Shown: piece by piece, positions 1 through 12,500 of the stretch
How the letters are laid out: each line of letters begins with the position of its first letter
How positions within the stretch are numbered: position 1 is the stretch's first letter
NCBI GenBank assembly: GCA_030141585.1
Contig: JAQIFP010000003.1
Span: forward strand, 186,001 to 250,000
Source: Ophryocystis elektroscirrha
Taxonomy: Eukaryota > Apicomplexa > Conoidasida > Neogregarinorida > Ophryocystidae
Direction: 5' to 3'
Length of the DNA: 64,000 nt
Notes under the pieces: model-generated
What the model saw: the letters and a program-made list of their open reading frames with translations, nothing else
What the model was told of the DNA's origin: nothing
Database searches by the model: none
Translations under genes and position numbers: made by a program

Positions 1-2
1 TA

Positions 3-3000
3 ATCCATGAAGTTGATAATTTACCGTCTGACTCTGACATAGATTTGACTTTATTAAATAACTTATATACAAAAGGAACGCAGTTGGAAGATTCTATAGA
101 TTGGACGAGTCTACGACAAATGCGAGAAGTCGTAAATCAAGTAAATCGTTTACCTATAACAAGCGAAATTTTTACAAAATTACACCAAACTATAGTAGAG
201 GTTGATGAATGGAGACGGGAATTAAGACGCATTGAGTCCATGATGACTATAGAAGATAAAAATTCCGCTGCAAATAATAAAAATAATACTTCTGGTTTTC
301 TAAAAGATTTATTCAAAGAAACTGGATCGACAAACGATTTAAAAACACGGTCTATTACTTATACTCAAGCAACATCTATAGAAGAAAGCAGGAAGTTATT
401 GGAGCTTGGAGAATCATTTGGTATTGAATTTGAAGAAATTACTCAATTACGCGATTGGGTTCAAAAATGTGACGACTGGATTACTAGCGTCCAAAGTCTT
501 TTCAATCTCTCAGAAAACTCAAGATCCCAATGGAATTTGGCCCACCTAAAATCTATTAAAAAGTAAGTATAATTTTCATTAGTTAAAAATATTTTATATA
601 AGAAAAAAAAATTAACTTTAATTTTTTTATTTTAGAGCTCATAAAGACCTACCATTTGGAATTCCAATGGATATGCTAAATGCGTTGGACAAACGTATAT
701 CAGAAATACAAAGCTTAGAACAACATATTTCTATACTATCTAATTTGGAAAAAAGTAAAACATTTTTTGAAACAGCTACAATCAATGAGTTAAAAACGCT
801 TCTTACTAAAGCAAATACATTGCTAATCGAAAATTCGTCTACATCCGATGAGTGTAAACATATAATTTCCCAGCTTTATCAGGACATACATAGTTATGAA
901 TCATTTACGAAATTAGTCGCTGATATATTTGAAACTGATACACTTCACGAGTTCGTTAGTTATTTGGACGAAAACGAAAAACCGTGGGACGAAAATGATT
1001 ACAAAATAGTGATTCCTTCGATTTCGGTACAAGTATCAAGTCCTCCTTCTGTTGGAACTGATTTACCATTGATAGACATAAACAATTTTCTGCAAGTACC
1101 TTGGACGGATTTAAGTGTTGAAAACATTCAAACAAATCAAACTTCTTTATATCATAACATTAAACTAACAACTGATATTACTAATAAAGTTGATTTACTC
1201 GACCCTCAATTAGAGAATGACTCTTCTGTAGCTTCGGCCGATTTAATTTTAAATAAAATTATATCTTCCTTCAACAACTCCAATTTCGAAATAAAGTTTT
1301 CTGATTATATAAAATACTCAATTGTACTTTTGACTCACTTTTTAATGTTATTTCAATCTGAGATCATTATGAATCACGTTTTATATCCTGTTCTAAAAAT
1401 TATCTTACCAGTACTTCTGCTATGCTCTAATTTAAAAGGATATACAATTTTCGCCTCTGTTTTGCCTTTTGATAGGAAATATTTAACTTGGCTTAAAAAT
1501 TATTATTTGTGTAATTCATCAGACCAGCCTCTGACAGATTATAGATTTCTACTTACACGATTTCGTCTCAAATTTCCTGAAGACTATATTTCTAAATGTA
1601 TTATAAGGCTAGTCGCTTTAAGTGTAATTTTGTTACACTATAACAACACTCCTCCAATGTTCGATGATGACATCTATCAAGAGTTGATATCATTTTTTGA
1701 AAGTCATGATGACTCACTTACGCTTAGGATGAATACACAACCAACAAATATTTCTAATCATGAACTTTTAAGTGACAAGTTATTAAAATCCGTTTACATG
1801 TATCAAGTTTTTGTGGGTTTATGTATAAAGATGGAATCTTTGGAACTTATGATGAACTCAGAATCAAGTTTAATGAATATATTTTCCAAAAAAACTTGGA
1901 AAGCTCGTTCCCAGCTACTCCTCTCTTGTAATGCTCCTTATGATTGGTTCAAACGTAATATTAATATGCAAAAAGAATACGATGCTCTTGAGTTAAATAG
2001 TGAAGCCGAGTCTACTTTAAAAGCTCAATTACAATTATGCGTCAACGTAACATCCGAATGGTATTCTTCTATAAATTTTTTGAGTAAAATTTGTATTATA
2101 CCGAACATTATATCTATACCTTATTTGTCTTCTTGTTTGAATGAAAACTCATCCATTCTACTTTTACCCTTTAAGTTGCAGGAAAATACAGAAACTATAT
2201 CTTATATAAATAGTTACGATTGTTATAATTTAGGCGTTGGGTGGATTGTCGCCTGTGATGATTTAGCAAACTATCGTTTAAAAAAAAACGCTTCAATTGA
2301 ATTTCCAGCTTGTTTAAAAGATTTTGAATCCTTAGAAAATTTGAATGTTAGTTCAGAAATATTTAAAATGTTCAAATTTGTTTATAACATGGACAATACT
2401 TCAGAAAACTTATGGGGATTTGAATTCAAGGAGTTGATTGAGAAAAATTTGAATTATTTAAAGTTAAATGGTTTTTTTGCCGATCACCAAGAGATTTTAA
2501 CTAATTTAGAGTTCAATAATGTTTTAAATGCTACTGAGACTAATATAATGGGGGTTTCTTTTTTGTCACCTTTAATAAGCCTCATGTCTCACGTTGAACG
2601 CATAAAATATAATCATGAAACATATTCCTTAAAGCAATTGTTACTTTCTTGTGTAAAAAACGGAGTTTCTGATTTAATTGATTTATCAGATATTCAATTA
2701 TACAAAATCAATAAATTAGATATTATTAAAAAAGTTTCGGACAGTGAGAAATTTGTCAATAGCAATGAAGTACAAGAATTTTCAGCTTTTGAACTGATAG
2801 AATCACATTTATTGAATGAAGATACTGTAAATTCAGTTGGTAATGATTTAGAAGTCCAAATATTATATACAAACTTTTCGGATAATTACGTTAAACAGCG
2901 GCTTCACTTTTATATCCGTAAAATTCTATATGACCGAACGCTTTCTATAATTGAGCAGTGTATTGACTTAGAAAATGCATTTATAACCGGGTCTGAGAAG

Positions 3001-6000
3001 TTTTACGAAAAGTCCAACGATTTTATAGTTCAGTATTTACAATTGCAGCATCAAATAAGTTTATGGAATCAGAAATTTATCAATATATGTTTACAGTTAA
3101 ATGAATTTTTAATAAATACAGATACTTCCATGTGCAATTTAACTTTTCCAGAAATTACTTTTATATCGAACATAACCCTATTGAAATCTGAATATTACGA
3201 TGACATTAAACTTAAAGCAAATTCTTTGTTGAATCAAATAACAAGTGAGCTTTCACCTTATTTTAATTGTGACGGAATTATTCGTTATTTGAATACAGTT
3301 GATAAATCAGGGTTTATGGGTATTCTGGATGTTGTGTTGAATTTAGTTAAAGCTTCAAATAGCTTTGTCGATTTTGAAAAGATTAATAGAACATCCACTT
3401 TTACTTTATTACAGTTGAATCATATTAAAAGGAAAATGTTCTCAGAAGACTTAAATTTTGATGCTAAAGTAAAGTCTGAGTTACTTCTTAGGTTTAATGC
3501 TCAACATGGGACTATAAACTGGATAATTAAAACTTTAAACGCTTTTTTCTTCTCATTGTGGTCATTGTTCCGTTCAAATAATACATCAGAATACACAAAT
3601 TCCGCCACTGAAATACTCAAGTCTGCTTTAAAAAATGAATACCCTCAAGATCTTGTTGATGAATTATGTAAATTACCAAAAAAACTAATAGATAATTTAA
3701 TCAAGGAAGATTGTTATGACTCCATTCAACACGCTTCTTTCGTGTATTTGTCATCGAAAGATGAAGGAATTTATGTATGTCAAACTATTAATGGAAGTAT
3801 AATATGTTTCTATCCTTTATACTTAATGAATTTATTTTTATTCATACCTTCCAATGTATACAAAAATATTGATTCTAACCAGGTGGAGTTATCTACTTCA
3901 TTAGATCTACCAATATATGAAAATAATAAAATTTCATCTGAATTCGATAACCATATTTACAATATAGAATACTATTTGACCCAGGGAAGAGTTCCTGATT
4001 CATTATATGCTATTCTTTTATCATTTAAATGGAAATACATGTGTATTTCAACAGAAAAGCCCATTTTAACCTATGATTTAGTAAAGTATCTTTTAAGTCT
4101 GTTTGATCAAATAAAAACCAAATTTGAAAGTCTAAATTATACTTCATCTATTAGTGACTCTTCCCAAAATTACTATAACAATATGGCAGCTAGCAAAACA
4201 GCATCAGATTTATATAACAGGTTTAACTTCATTGATAAAAATTTGCAGTTGTATTTATTCCGAGATCCTTTAATAGTCAAGGATAAAAACTTTGATCAGC
4301 TTTCATTAAATAAAATTAATTCTATCATTGATAAAAGCATTAATTCGTATGGAGTTAGCCATCCTTGCTTTGAAGTGTTTAATATGTATAATCAAGAAAT
4401 CGAAGACTGGCTGAGTTTAAGCAATAAATACGTTAATCAGACTGAGAAAACAAAAGCACAATTCGCGGCAAAATTCAGTCTTTTAGATTTAACAGTTTTA
4501 GACAATTTAAGCAATAATGTTCTAGATAAAAACTTATTCCAAGACGTCATGGATGCCTATGATCTATTTTTATCCGACACAAGTGAACTCCCTAGTTTAG
4601 AAGATATTAACGGACTACTTATAAGTGCTCAAAAAAATTTTTTTCTTAATCGAGATGTGATTGAAGTAGATTCTGTTTTCTCTAAACTAAAGCTTGTTCA
4701 AAATACAGTAAGTTCAATTTATAGTTATAACTTGATATTAATTATAATTTTGTGATTACATTAAGTAAGGAAAGTAAAAATATTCTTATATTGTTATTCT
4801 ATTTATTTTAATTTTTTAATATATATAATAATTAGATGTTACAATATATTTAGAAATATTTAAGCGATTATTTTTAGCACAATGAATGTGAGACTGAAGC
4901 GGATTTATTTTTTTCCCAAATTAATCACGACAAAAGCGCAAAAGCTTATACTCAAGATACCCAACCGTCAATATTTCATACACTAAAGTTTGTTAGGGCT
5001 CTTTTGGAAAAAAGTTTATGCATCAACTCTACTATACGTACAAAAGTTAAAAATTTTTACATACTTTGTTTGGAGTCGGCGGTTTATGCTCAACTTATTT
5101 CTAGTGATTTATTAAACAAAACATCCATAACTGATTTCATTGAAGTTCCCTTGCCAAAAGTTTGGTTTCAAAAAAGAATGCAGTCTGTATTATCTCAATT
5201 TCCAGAATCTCTAGCTGTTTGGTTTAATAGTCAACTTATGTTACATGAAAATTTAATAACAGTAATCGGTCTTGTTTTTATTGTTATGTTACAAGCACCA
5301 GATAATCTTATTATTTATCAAGTAATAAATCGACCAGAAGTTATGCAGTTATATTGGTTAATATCTCTGAGATTATATTTTCTAAGTATAAATCTTTACG
5401 ATAATCATCAAAGTATAGAAGGTCCTCCATTACATCATGTTGAGTTTTTTTTATCGTTGGGAACAAAAATATTTGATGCAGTAGGTAAAAATAACAAATA
5501 TCCAGTTCCTAAAGAATATAATCAACTTAAATTTCTTATTAATTCTGCGAAAATGCTTTTAACCAAAGCCAAATCTTCAATATTGCAGTGGCTTAAATTA
5601 ATTACAATAGCTAAAGTGTTTCCAATCAATTTATTTTATGAGTTTCAAATAATTAAATCAGACTTAGAGAAAGAATTAAATTGTCAAATTAAATTAGTAA
5701 CGAAAAATGACGCATTTGAGGAAATAGAAGTAGTTCAAAATTCTGTTTTAAAGCTCCGGGTCACTTTGACGAGTAACATATCCGCGAACGTAGAAAGTTT
5801 TGAAACAGATAAAAATAATGAGTTTAATATTTGCGAAAGTTTATTTCTTAAAATTGATAAAAGTAAACTTTCTAACAAAGAATTTACTGTTGGGTTTTTT
5901 TTGTTAAACGAATCTCTCGAAGAAACTCCTTTCAATTTGGAGAAATATGTCAAAAAAAGTGTAACGCAGCTGCTTACATTTTTTTTCAAGGATGGTCATC

Positions 6001-8179
6001 AATCTGCTATTGAAAGGGAGGATGTTTTATTGAAAGCGTCTAACAATTCCGTCTTTGAAGATTCTTACTTTAAGTTATTATATCAAATAATGATTAAGCG
6101 ACTACAGCAAATTGTTGACATAACTGAGGTTTCTGAATTCGATTATCCTTCAAAAACAACCGAAGAAGACGTTTTCTACGAAGACGGTAATATTGAGTCT
6201 CAAACTTTAGCGCAACTTATACTATCTCTTGGTATTGTCTGGAACGGCAGATTCAAATTTACTCAATCAGATATATCAATGCCAGTGTGTATCTGTTCCT
6301 TATTCAACCCTGTACCCTCAATACTTACTGACTTAATGATAAGTAATACTGATATTCAAATGGCATATGCTTATTCAATACACGACTTAAAAACTTATTA
6401 TGAAGATAACATATCAAATGCAAACAAAAAATTTCTGAATGTTGTAATTGGAAGTAATTGGAATAGTGAACAATCTCAAAGTCTGCTTAATTTGATTCGT
6501 CCAAATTCTATCACGATTTATAGTCCTAAACCTAAACCGATTTTATCCTCAGCGGAAATGTCGATAATGGAAGAAAATGCTTTGCTAGAACATGTTAAAG
6601 TAAATTATTATTAAATCAATAATAATAGTATTAATAGTATAAAATTAATTTAACTAAAAGAAAAGTTTATGTTGTTCATCTTAGTTTTGTAATATAAATT
6701 AACATGCATATCATATGACTATATAAAAGTTGTATTAATTAAATTTATATAGTTTATGTATAGGATAAACAAAATATTTTTTTGAAATATACACTAATTA
6801 AATTTAATATAATTTATACTGATAAATTATAAATTCATTGTTGCGTTTTTCAGGTTCCTACATTTCAGTTCACACAGAAAGAGGGTTTTTTCATAAACCT
6901 GTGGATAATTCCACCTATTTTACCCTTAACAAATAATTATTGCCATGCATTCATTCCAAAATCAAATCAAATTGTTTTTGGGTTGTTAGAAGTTTCATCT
7001 GAGCAACCTTTAGAGTTAACAAGTTTTATGCAGTGTGAAAATATTCCTCAATCCGAAATTCGCAATACAATAACGAATGCGACCCAAACTCTTACTTCAC
7101 TATCTTCTGAGTGCAACGACTTTACATTACAAGGTACAAGTTTCCGCATCAATCCCACATCCATCATGTTCGACTATGTAGTTAAAACAACACCTGTTCA
7201 AGGAGTCAATTCTTCTGAGTCTAAAAATGTCTACGATCCAGAAATCATGAATAAAGCAATACCCGATTTAAATACAAATTTTTCCCAAGATACTAATATA
7301 AATCTTACAACTAATGTCATGCCTCAATATGGGTCTCCAATGAATAATTCAACTGTATTTATGAAACCCTATACAGAAAAGTCTTATGATCAAACAATGT
7401 ATGTGTATAAAGATAAACCTGAATTATATAAGCATTATAATGCCCCTTTAGAAGCTCCACCAATTTATGCAAATGAAATTAATCATAATGACTTAAACTT
7501 AGATCCCTCAATGACTAAACGTTTAGACCCGATGTGTTCTTTAAACATATATCCGACGGACAATATATATCAAAAGATACCTTCCAAAAAAATGCGACTT
7601 TTTAAAGGAAATGTCATGCCAGGATTAAGACCATCTTTAAATATGCCAATAGTTAATAATATGCATTTGCATTCATCATCCGCACCTCTTCACCCTAATT
7701 CTAATCTCTTTAAAATCCATGCTTCATCCATGATGCCATCTGCGAACATGCCTATGTATAACGGCCCTGGAATGCATTATAAGAAGAGTATGAATCAAAG
7801 GCATAATTTGCATTCAAAAAGAAATATACCATCCGAATCTACAATGAAAGGGTATTGTAAAAACGAAGAGCATACATCTGTCGATCGTGCTACTGAAATC
7901 CCAATTCATGATCAGTCTATTAAGCAAAAGTTTTCTGACAACAAGTTAAAACAGCGTGAAAAGTTCAATGCTTCCAAACCTCCATGGCAACGACAACAAA
8001 CAAATTATGTTGAGTCTAATTATGAAAAAGATCAATTTTTGAAATCTTCAAAAAATAGTATGGAGAAAGTTCCGAAAACGGAACAGAAACTTCCTTTTGT
8101 AGTACCGAAAGCTCTGAAAACTTTATTACAAGATGCTGCAGCTGAACTGAAAAGTAAAAAACTAAATAAAGCTTCTTAA
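3..8179 (+). CDS. PLU-1-like domain large protein, 5' end cut by window edge
   Basis: The reading frame is open from base 3, so the gene starts upstream. Four exons join in frame: 3-562, 636 to about 4708, about 4880-6599 and 6854-8179 (TAA). The first exon, with the run LRDWVQKCDDWITSVQSLF and the regularly spaced heptad-like helices before it (near 'VDEWRRELRRIE'), resembles the PLU-1-like helical region that follows the catalytic core in KDM5/JARID1 demethylases. No JmjC, ARID or PHD finger is visible here; they could lie upstream. The next roughly 1,900 residues are helical, Leu/Ile/Asn/Ser-rich and not recognised. The last exon is Asn/Pro/Met-rich and probably disordered, ending in a Lys-rich helix. 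A chromatin role is inferred only from the PLU-1 resemblance. Confidence 0.5.
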
Positions 8180-8315
8180 ATGGTTTTTCAAATTGTTTTA
8201 TTATTTTCTAGTAATATTTTTGTTTTTTTTTGTGTATTGAAATAAGCAAAAATACTTTAATTGTTCTAAAATTGCTTTACAATTTAATCAGCTAAGCGGT
8301 CCTCATTATCGATTT

Positions 8316-9531
8316 ATGACTATTCAAAAAGATACAAAAAAACGAAAATTCTCCTTTAAAAAATCACACTATACAGATAGAAATCGAAAACGGCCTAAAT
8401 TTGATTTGGAGCAGCCCATTATAATTTTGGAAGATGAAGAAATTGTTCCTGTTTTGAATAAAGGACTTCAGTTCTCATTAGATCCTTATCTAGAGAATAG
8501 AAAAATAACAGTTCTGATACAAAATACGTAATATTGAACTATAAATCATGGGTTTTCAGAGAATTATTTTTAAATAAGTCCAAAAAAAAAAAATTACAAA
8601 TATCCGATAAACTATACCATGCTGACGACGTGGATAAAAACCATAATTTCCGACCAGATATATGTTATAATGTATAGCTTCATAAATGTTATTTTTAATA
8701 AGGTTTTATTAACGCTTCTTGATAGTCCACTAAATAAGTCAGGGCGTCTAAAAATTTATCTACAAAATATTGACGGAAAAATTATTTATGTGAATCCTGA
8801 TTTTCGAGTTCCCAGAACGTGGAAAGTTTTCATGAAAGTTTTTGGTAAAACTTTGGTATTTATTGATCTTATTGTTAGCTTCTTTTTTAAGCTCGCCTCA
8901 AGGTGTTCTTAACATTGCTGAAACAGACAAACCCTTATTGAAAGTGTGTAATATTTGTAATTCTATTTGTTGTAATTTCAATGAAATCATGTTTAATTAA
9001 TATAAATTATCGAAATTTTTTAGCTACTGAATCCACCTTTGAGTAAATACCTTTTTGATTCTGATTATAATCAAAACGACACAATCGTAGAAACTGTGCT
9101 TACAGCATCATCGAAAGGATGCTATTATCCATTAAGGAAATTGAAGGACAATTTATTTAAAAAGGAAAATTTTTTAATTTTTTCAATAAGATTGCCATCA
9201 ACACAGCCGCTTCCTTGTTCACAAATTAAATCTGGTACCAATTTGAATTACAAAATAATATATATATATATATATGTTAGAAAATTATTTAATTATATAT
9301 TTATTGTATAAATTAATTAAATTTATGTAGTAAAGTATAAAAAAAAAAAATACTAATGAGAATATATATAGATGCATAAATAATATGTATACATATACAT
9401 AGATAAAAACCATTTCTATGTTTTTTTTAGATATGAATATAAATCTAAGATTATCAAATTATCCTATTTCATCCATGGTAAAAATAGTTAATTATAAAAA
9501 TGAAACAGGTTATGTGCAACCGTTTCTGTAA
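8316..9531 (+). CDS. EMG1: EMG1/Nep1 SPOUT-type rRNA methyltransferase, divergent
   Basis: EMG1/Nep1 methylates a hypermodified pseudouridine in 18S rRNA and is needed for 40S assembly in the nucleolus. I spliced six exons. The anchors are RPDICYN, then LLTLLDSPLNKSGRLKIYLQ, then VNPDFRVPRTW, then PLLK/LLNPPLSKYL, and near the C-terminus LRLSNYPISS. These follow the family order (RPDITHQ..LLDSPLN.AG..VYI, NP..R.PRT, LLKVIKNP, ISNYPLS). The N-terminus from ATG 8316 is Lys/Arg-rich, as is common for nucleolar proteins. Introns 1 and 2 are 32 and 31 nt. The loop that normally reads GAMAHG is replaced by a sequence around LPSTQPLPCSQIKSG, so cofactor binding may be altered. The stop codon lies 4 bp from that of the convergent TPS-family gene. 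Confidence 0.8.
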
Positions 9532-9535
9532 CGAT

Positions 9536-12500
9536 TTAGAATTTTTGCTGCTCAAAGATGTTGTCTGAAGGGCAATTCGATTCAGTAGAGGATCTTTTCA
9601 AAGACTTCTGTAATGTGTCAATATCATCTTCATCGTCAAAATCATCATCACTTTCTTCATCGTCGGCGCCCGAATTTTGATTTGGCGAATTTTGATCTTC
9701 GTCTTCACATGGAGGGGCGTAGTGACGTGACATTTGATTTTTTTGAAGTTTAGGAAACCTAGAGGAAGTTGTTACACGAGATGGAGCTTGTGACTCCGAA
9801 ATTAAATTGCTTCTTATATTATGAGTACTTAAAGCAGTTTGCAGATATGCTGCAGTTACTAAAGGACGTTGCAGATCTGGAGATTCAATTAGAGCATTAA
9901 TTAATTCCATCTCGGAATTCTCGTCAATAATATTCATATATTTGAGCACTGAGTCGTCCAAACGTGAAGGGTCCGCAATTAATTTTTTCCATGACATCGG
10001 GTCTACATTTTGAGATTCCGGTGATAATACTTTTATTTTTTGCTTTTGAGCATCCGATAAATTCCTTAAGAAACAATACTTGTACTTCAACATTTTAGCA
10101 TCACTTGAAGCTGTTAAAGCAGCTAAAGCAGTAATCAAACTTTTTAATTCTTTTTCATCCGTAACGAAGTATTCTGCACGTGAAGGTTTCAAACCTACTG
10201 TGCATGTGAATAATCTATCTAAAATGTCCAAGTCTTCAGGTATAGAGTTGGCAGATAAACTTTTAAGTTCTTTTTTCTTTGACATTATCAAATCTGTCCC
10301 CCAATCCTCATCAATCTTTAATCCAATAGTATTTTCTATTACTCTAACTAAAGCATTGAATACATCTTCATCTCGGGGCAAAAAATTGGCAGCACATATC
10401 ACAAGCTAATTATATTAGTAAACTATGAAAATCTATACCGTTTTTTTGAAATCAATTTGTAAATCTTCAAGTTCTTTCAACCAACGCTCTAAATAAGCTT
10501 GTAAATATTTAACTAATTAATACCAACTGCTGCTGCTTTGTTTGTCGCAGAAGAACGAACTTCTACACTATAAGGCCCAACAACAATGTCCGTTGAACTA
10601 GTAATCGTTGTTGGTCCAGCCCATAAATGTATCAATAAATCTTTCGCTTGAATCTCTCCATGATCTCTAAATGATAGATTAGCATCAGGTATGGTTCATA
10701 TAAATGAATTAATTATTTTATTTTTTTTCTAAATTTATTTCTCTAGACTATACGAATATATTGCAAATATATTAAAATTGTGATACTCTCTTTTATATAA
10801 ATCGCTGTATACCATTTTTACTTTATTATATCATATTCAACATTATAGAGAGCAAATATTAATATTAGTATATTAGTACCTTTGGGCTTCTTGATAATTC
10901 CAGGTAATGCTTGTTTTTGTTTTATATAAAAAACTTCCAGGAGTTCGCTGCTCAAAATAACAACAAATTTCTTCAACATATTCCATCCAAGATAAATTAA
11001 CATTAGCGTCAATAGGTACAAATTGAAGATTTTTTTTCATCCCATCAAATGTATCAGCGTCAGGTTTCAATTTACTAGAATGACGAATAAAATGTCCATT
11101 CTCTGATACAATTGTTATATTTTTGAATTGACTTAGTGTTTGTTCGAGAACCTAAAATATCAAACTTATAACAAACATCACTTTCTTCCAATATATAGTT
11201 CTGCTTAAATCTGTGGAACTTACTGAAACAGGAGCCGAAGATATGACAAGTATGTGAGTATTTGGATCGTTGGATAAAACATGTAAGGCCATCTCTAATC
11301 TTTTTGACAGTCTAGCTCTAAATGCAAGCTGAGGGTTTAAGCCTTGAGTAATTGATGGAATCAAAGCCCCACTGAAGCCTGTATGGAAACAAAACGTCAA
11401 AAAAAGCATATTGAATATAATGTAATAAGTTTAGATATTAAGACAGTGTGAACTGCATTAATCACAATCTACACTCACCAAATATATATAGACGTGTAGT
11501 GGAAGATTTAAATATTTTAGCGACGTGTTGTAAATTGATTCTTGATGGTATCGACCGCCTATCGTTTTCAATTTCTGTTATTGCGTTTTCGAAATCATGC
11601 ATAAGTGTTGTTCCCCACTATTTTACTAAAAAATTACATATTAGGCTTACAGTTTTAGCGTTATGGGTTATAATATAGTTGTAAGCGTACTCGTAACGTT
11701 CCAATTTTTCCTATGGTTTTTGCGTATTTTTATTATGTTTACTTCGTTTTTCATAACCAAAGCATCGTGTAAAGCAGCCGCTATAGCATGAATATCCCAA
11801 GGATTTACACATATCGCAGCTGCTCCAAGTGATTGCGATGACCCAGAGAACTCTGACAGAATTAGCACCCCTTTGTTTGTGTCAAATTGGCATAAAACGT
11901 ATTCATATGCTGTCCAACTCAAACTTTCACGTAAAGGAGTTATAATCATTATATCCGCTATAGCATACAAACATACATATTGCTCGATAGATAACGGAGT
12001 TAACAATAAATGTACTAATTGATTAACAATTGTCCCAAAATTAGCGTTAATTTCTCCAGCCAGTTGATAAGCTTGTGATAAAATTTCTTTCCTGTTAGAA
12101 TCACTTGAATAGCGGTGATTTTGGGATGATTCTTGTTGCTGCCAATGTCCCTAAAAAATAATTTTTTACATTCTCGCTCTTAAAAAAAATTAGCTTTTAT
12201 TGTTATTATTACTCAATAAGTACTCTTTATAATATTTTATTTTTGAACTTAAAAAGTCTACGCTTGTACAAATCAAAATGATATTAGTAAAACTACTTAT
12301 AACTTAAAACTCGTGTCAGTTTTATTGTTTAAGATGTTGCATGTTAGTTATCCTTACTTTTGGTACACAGATTAAGAAAAAAACTACTTTATCAGACCAT
12401 TCAGGGTTATCTTGCATGAACTTATCAAATGCTAATAGTTTATGCGGTATTCCTTTTGTATATTCTAGAGTATCAATGGCTAGTATTATTTTTCTATTTT

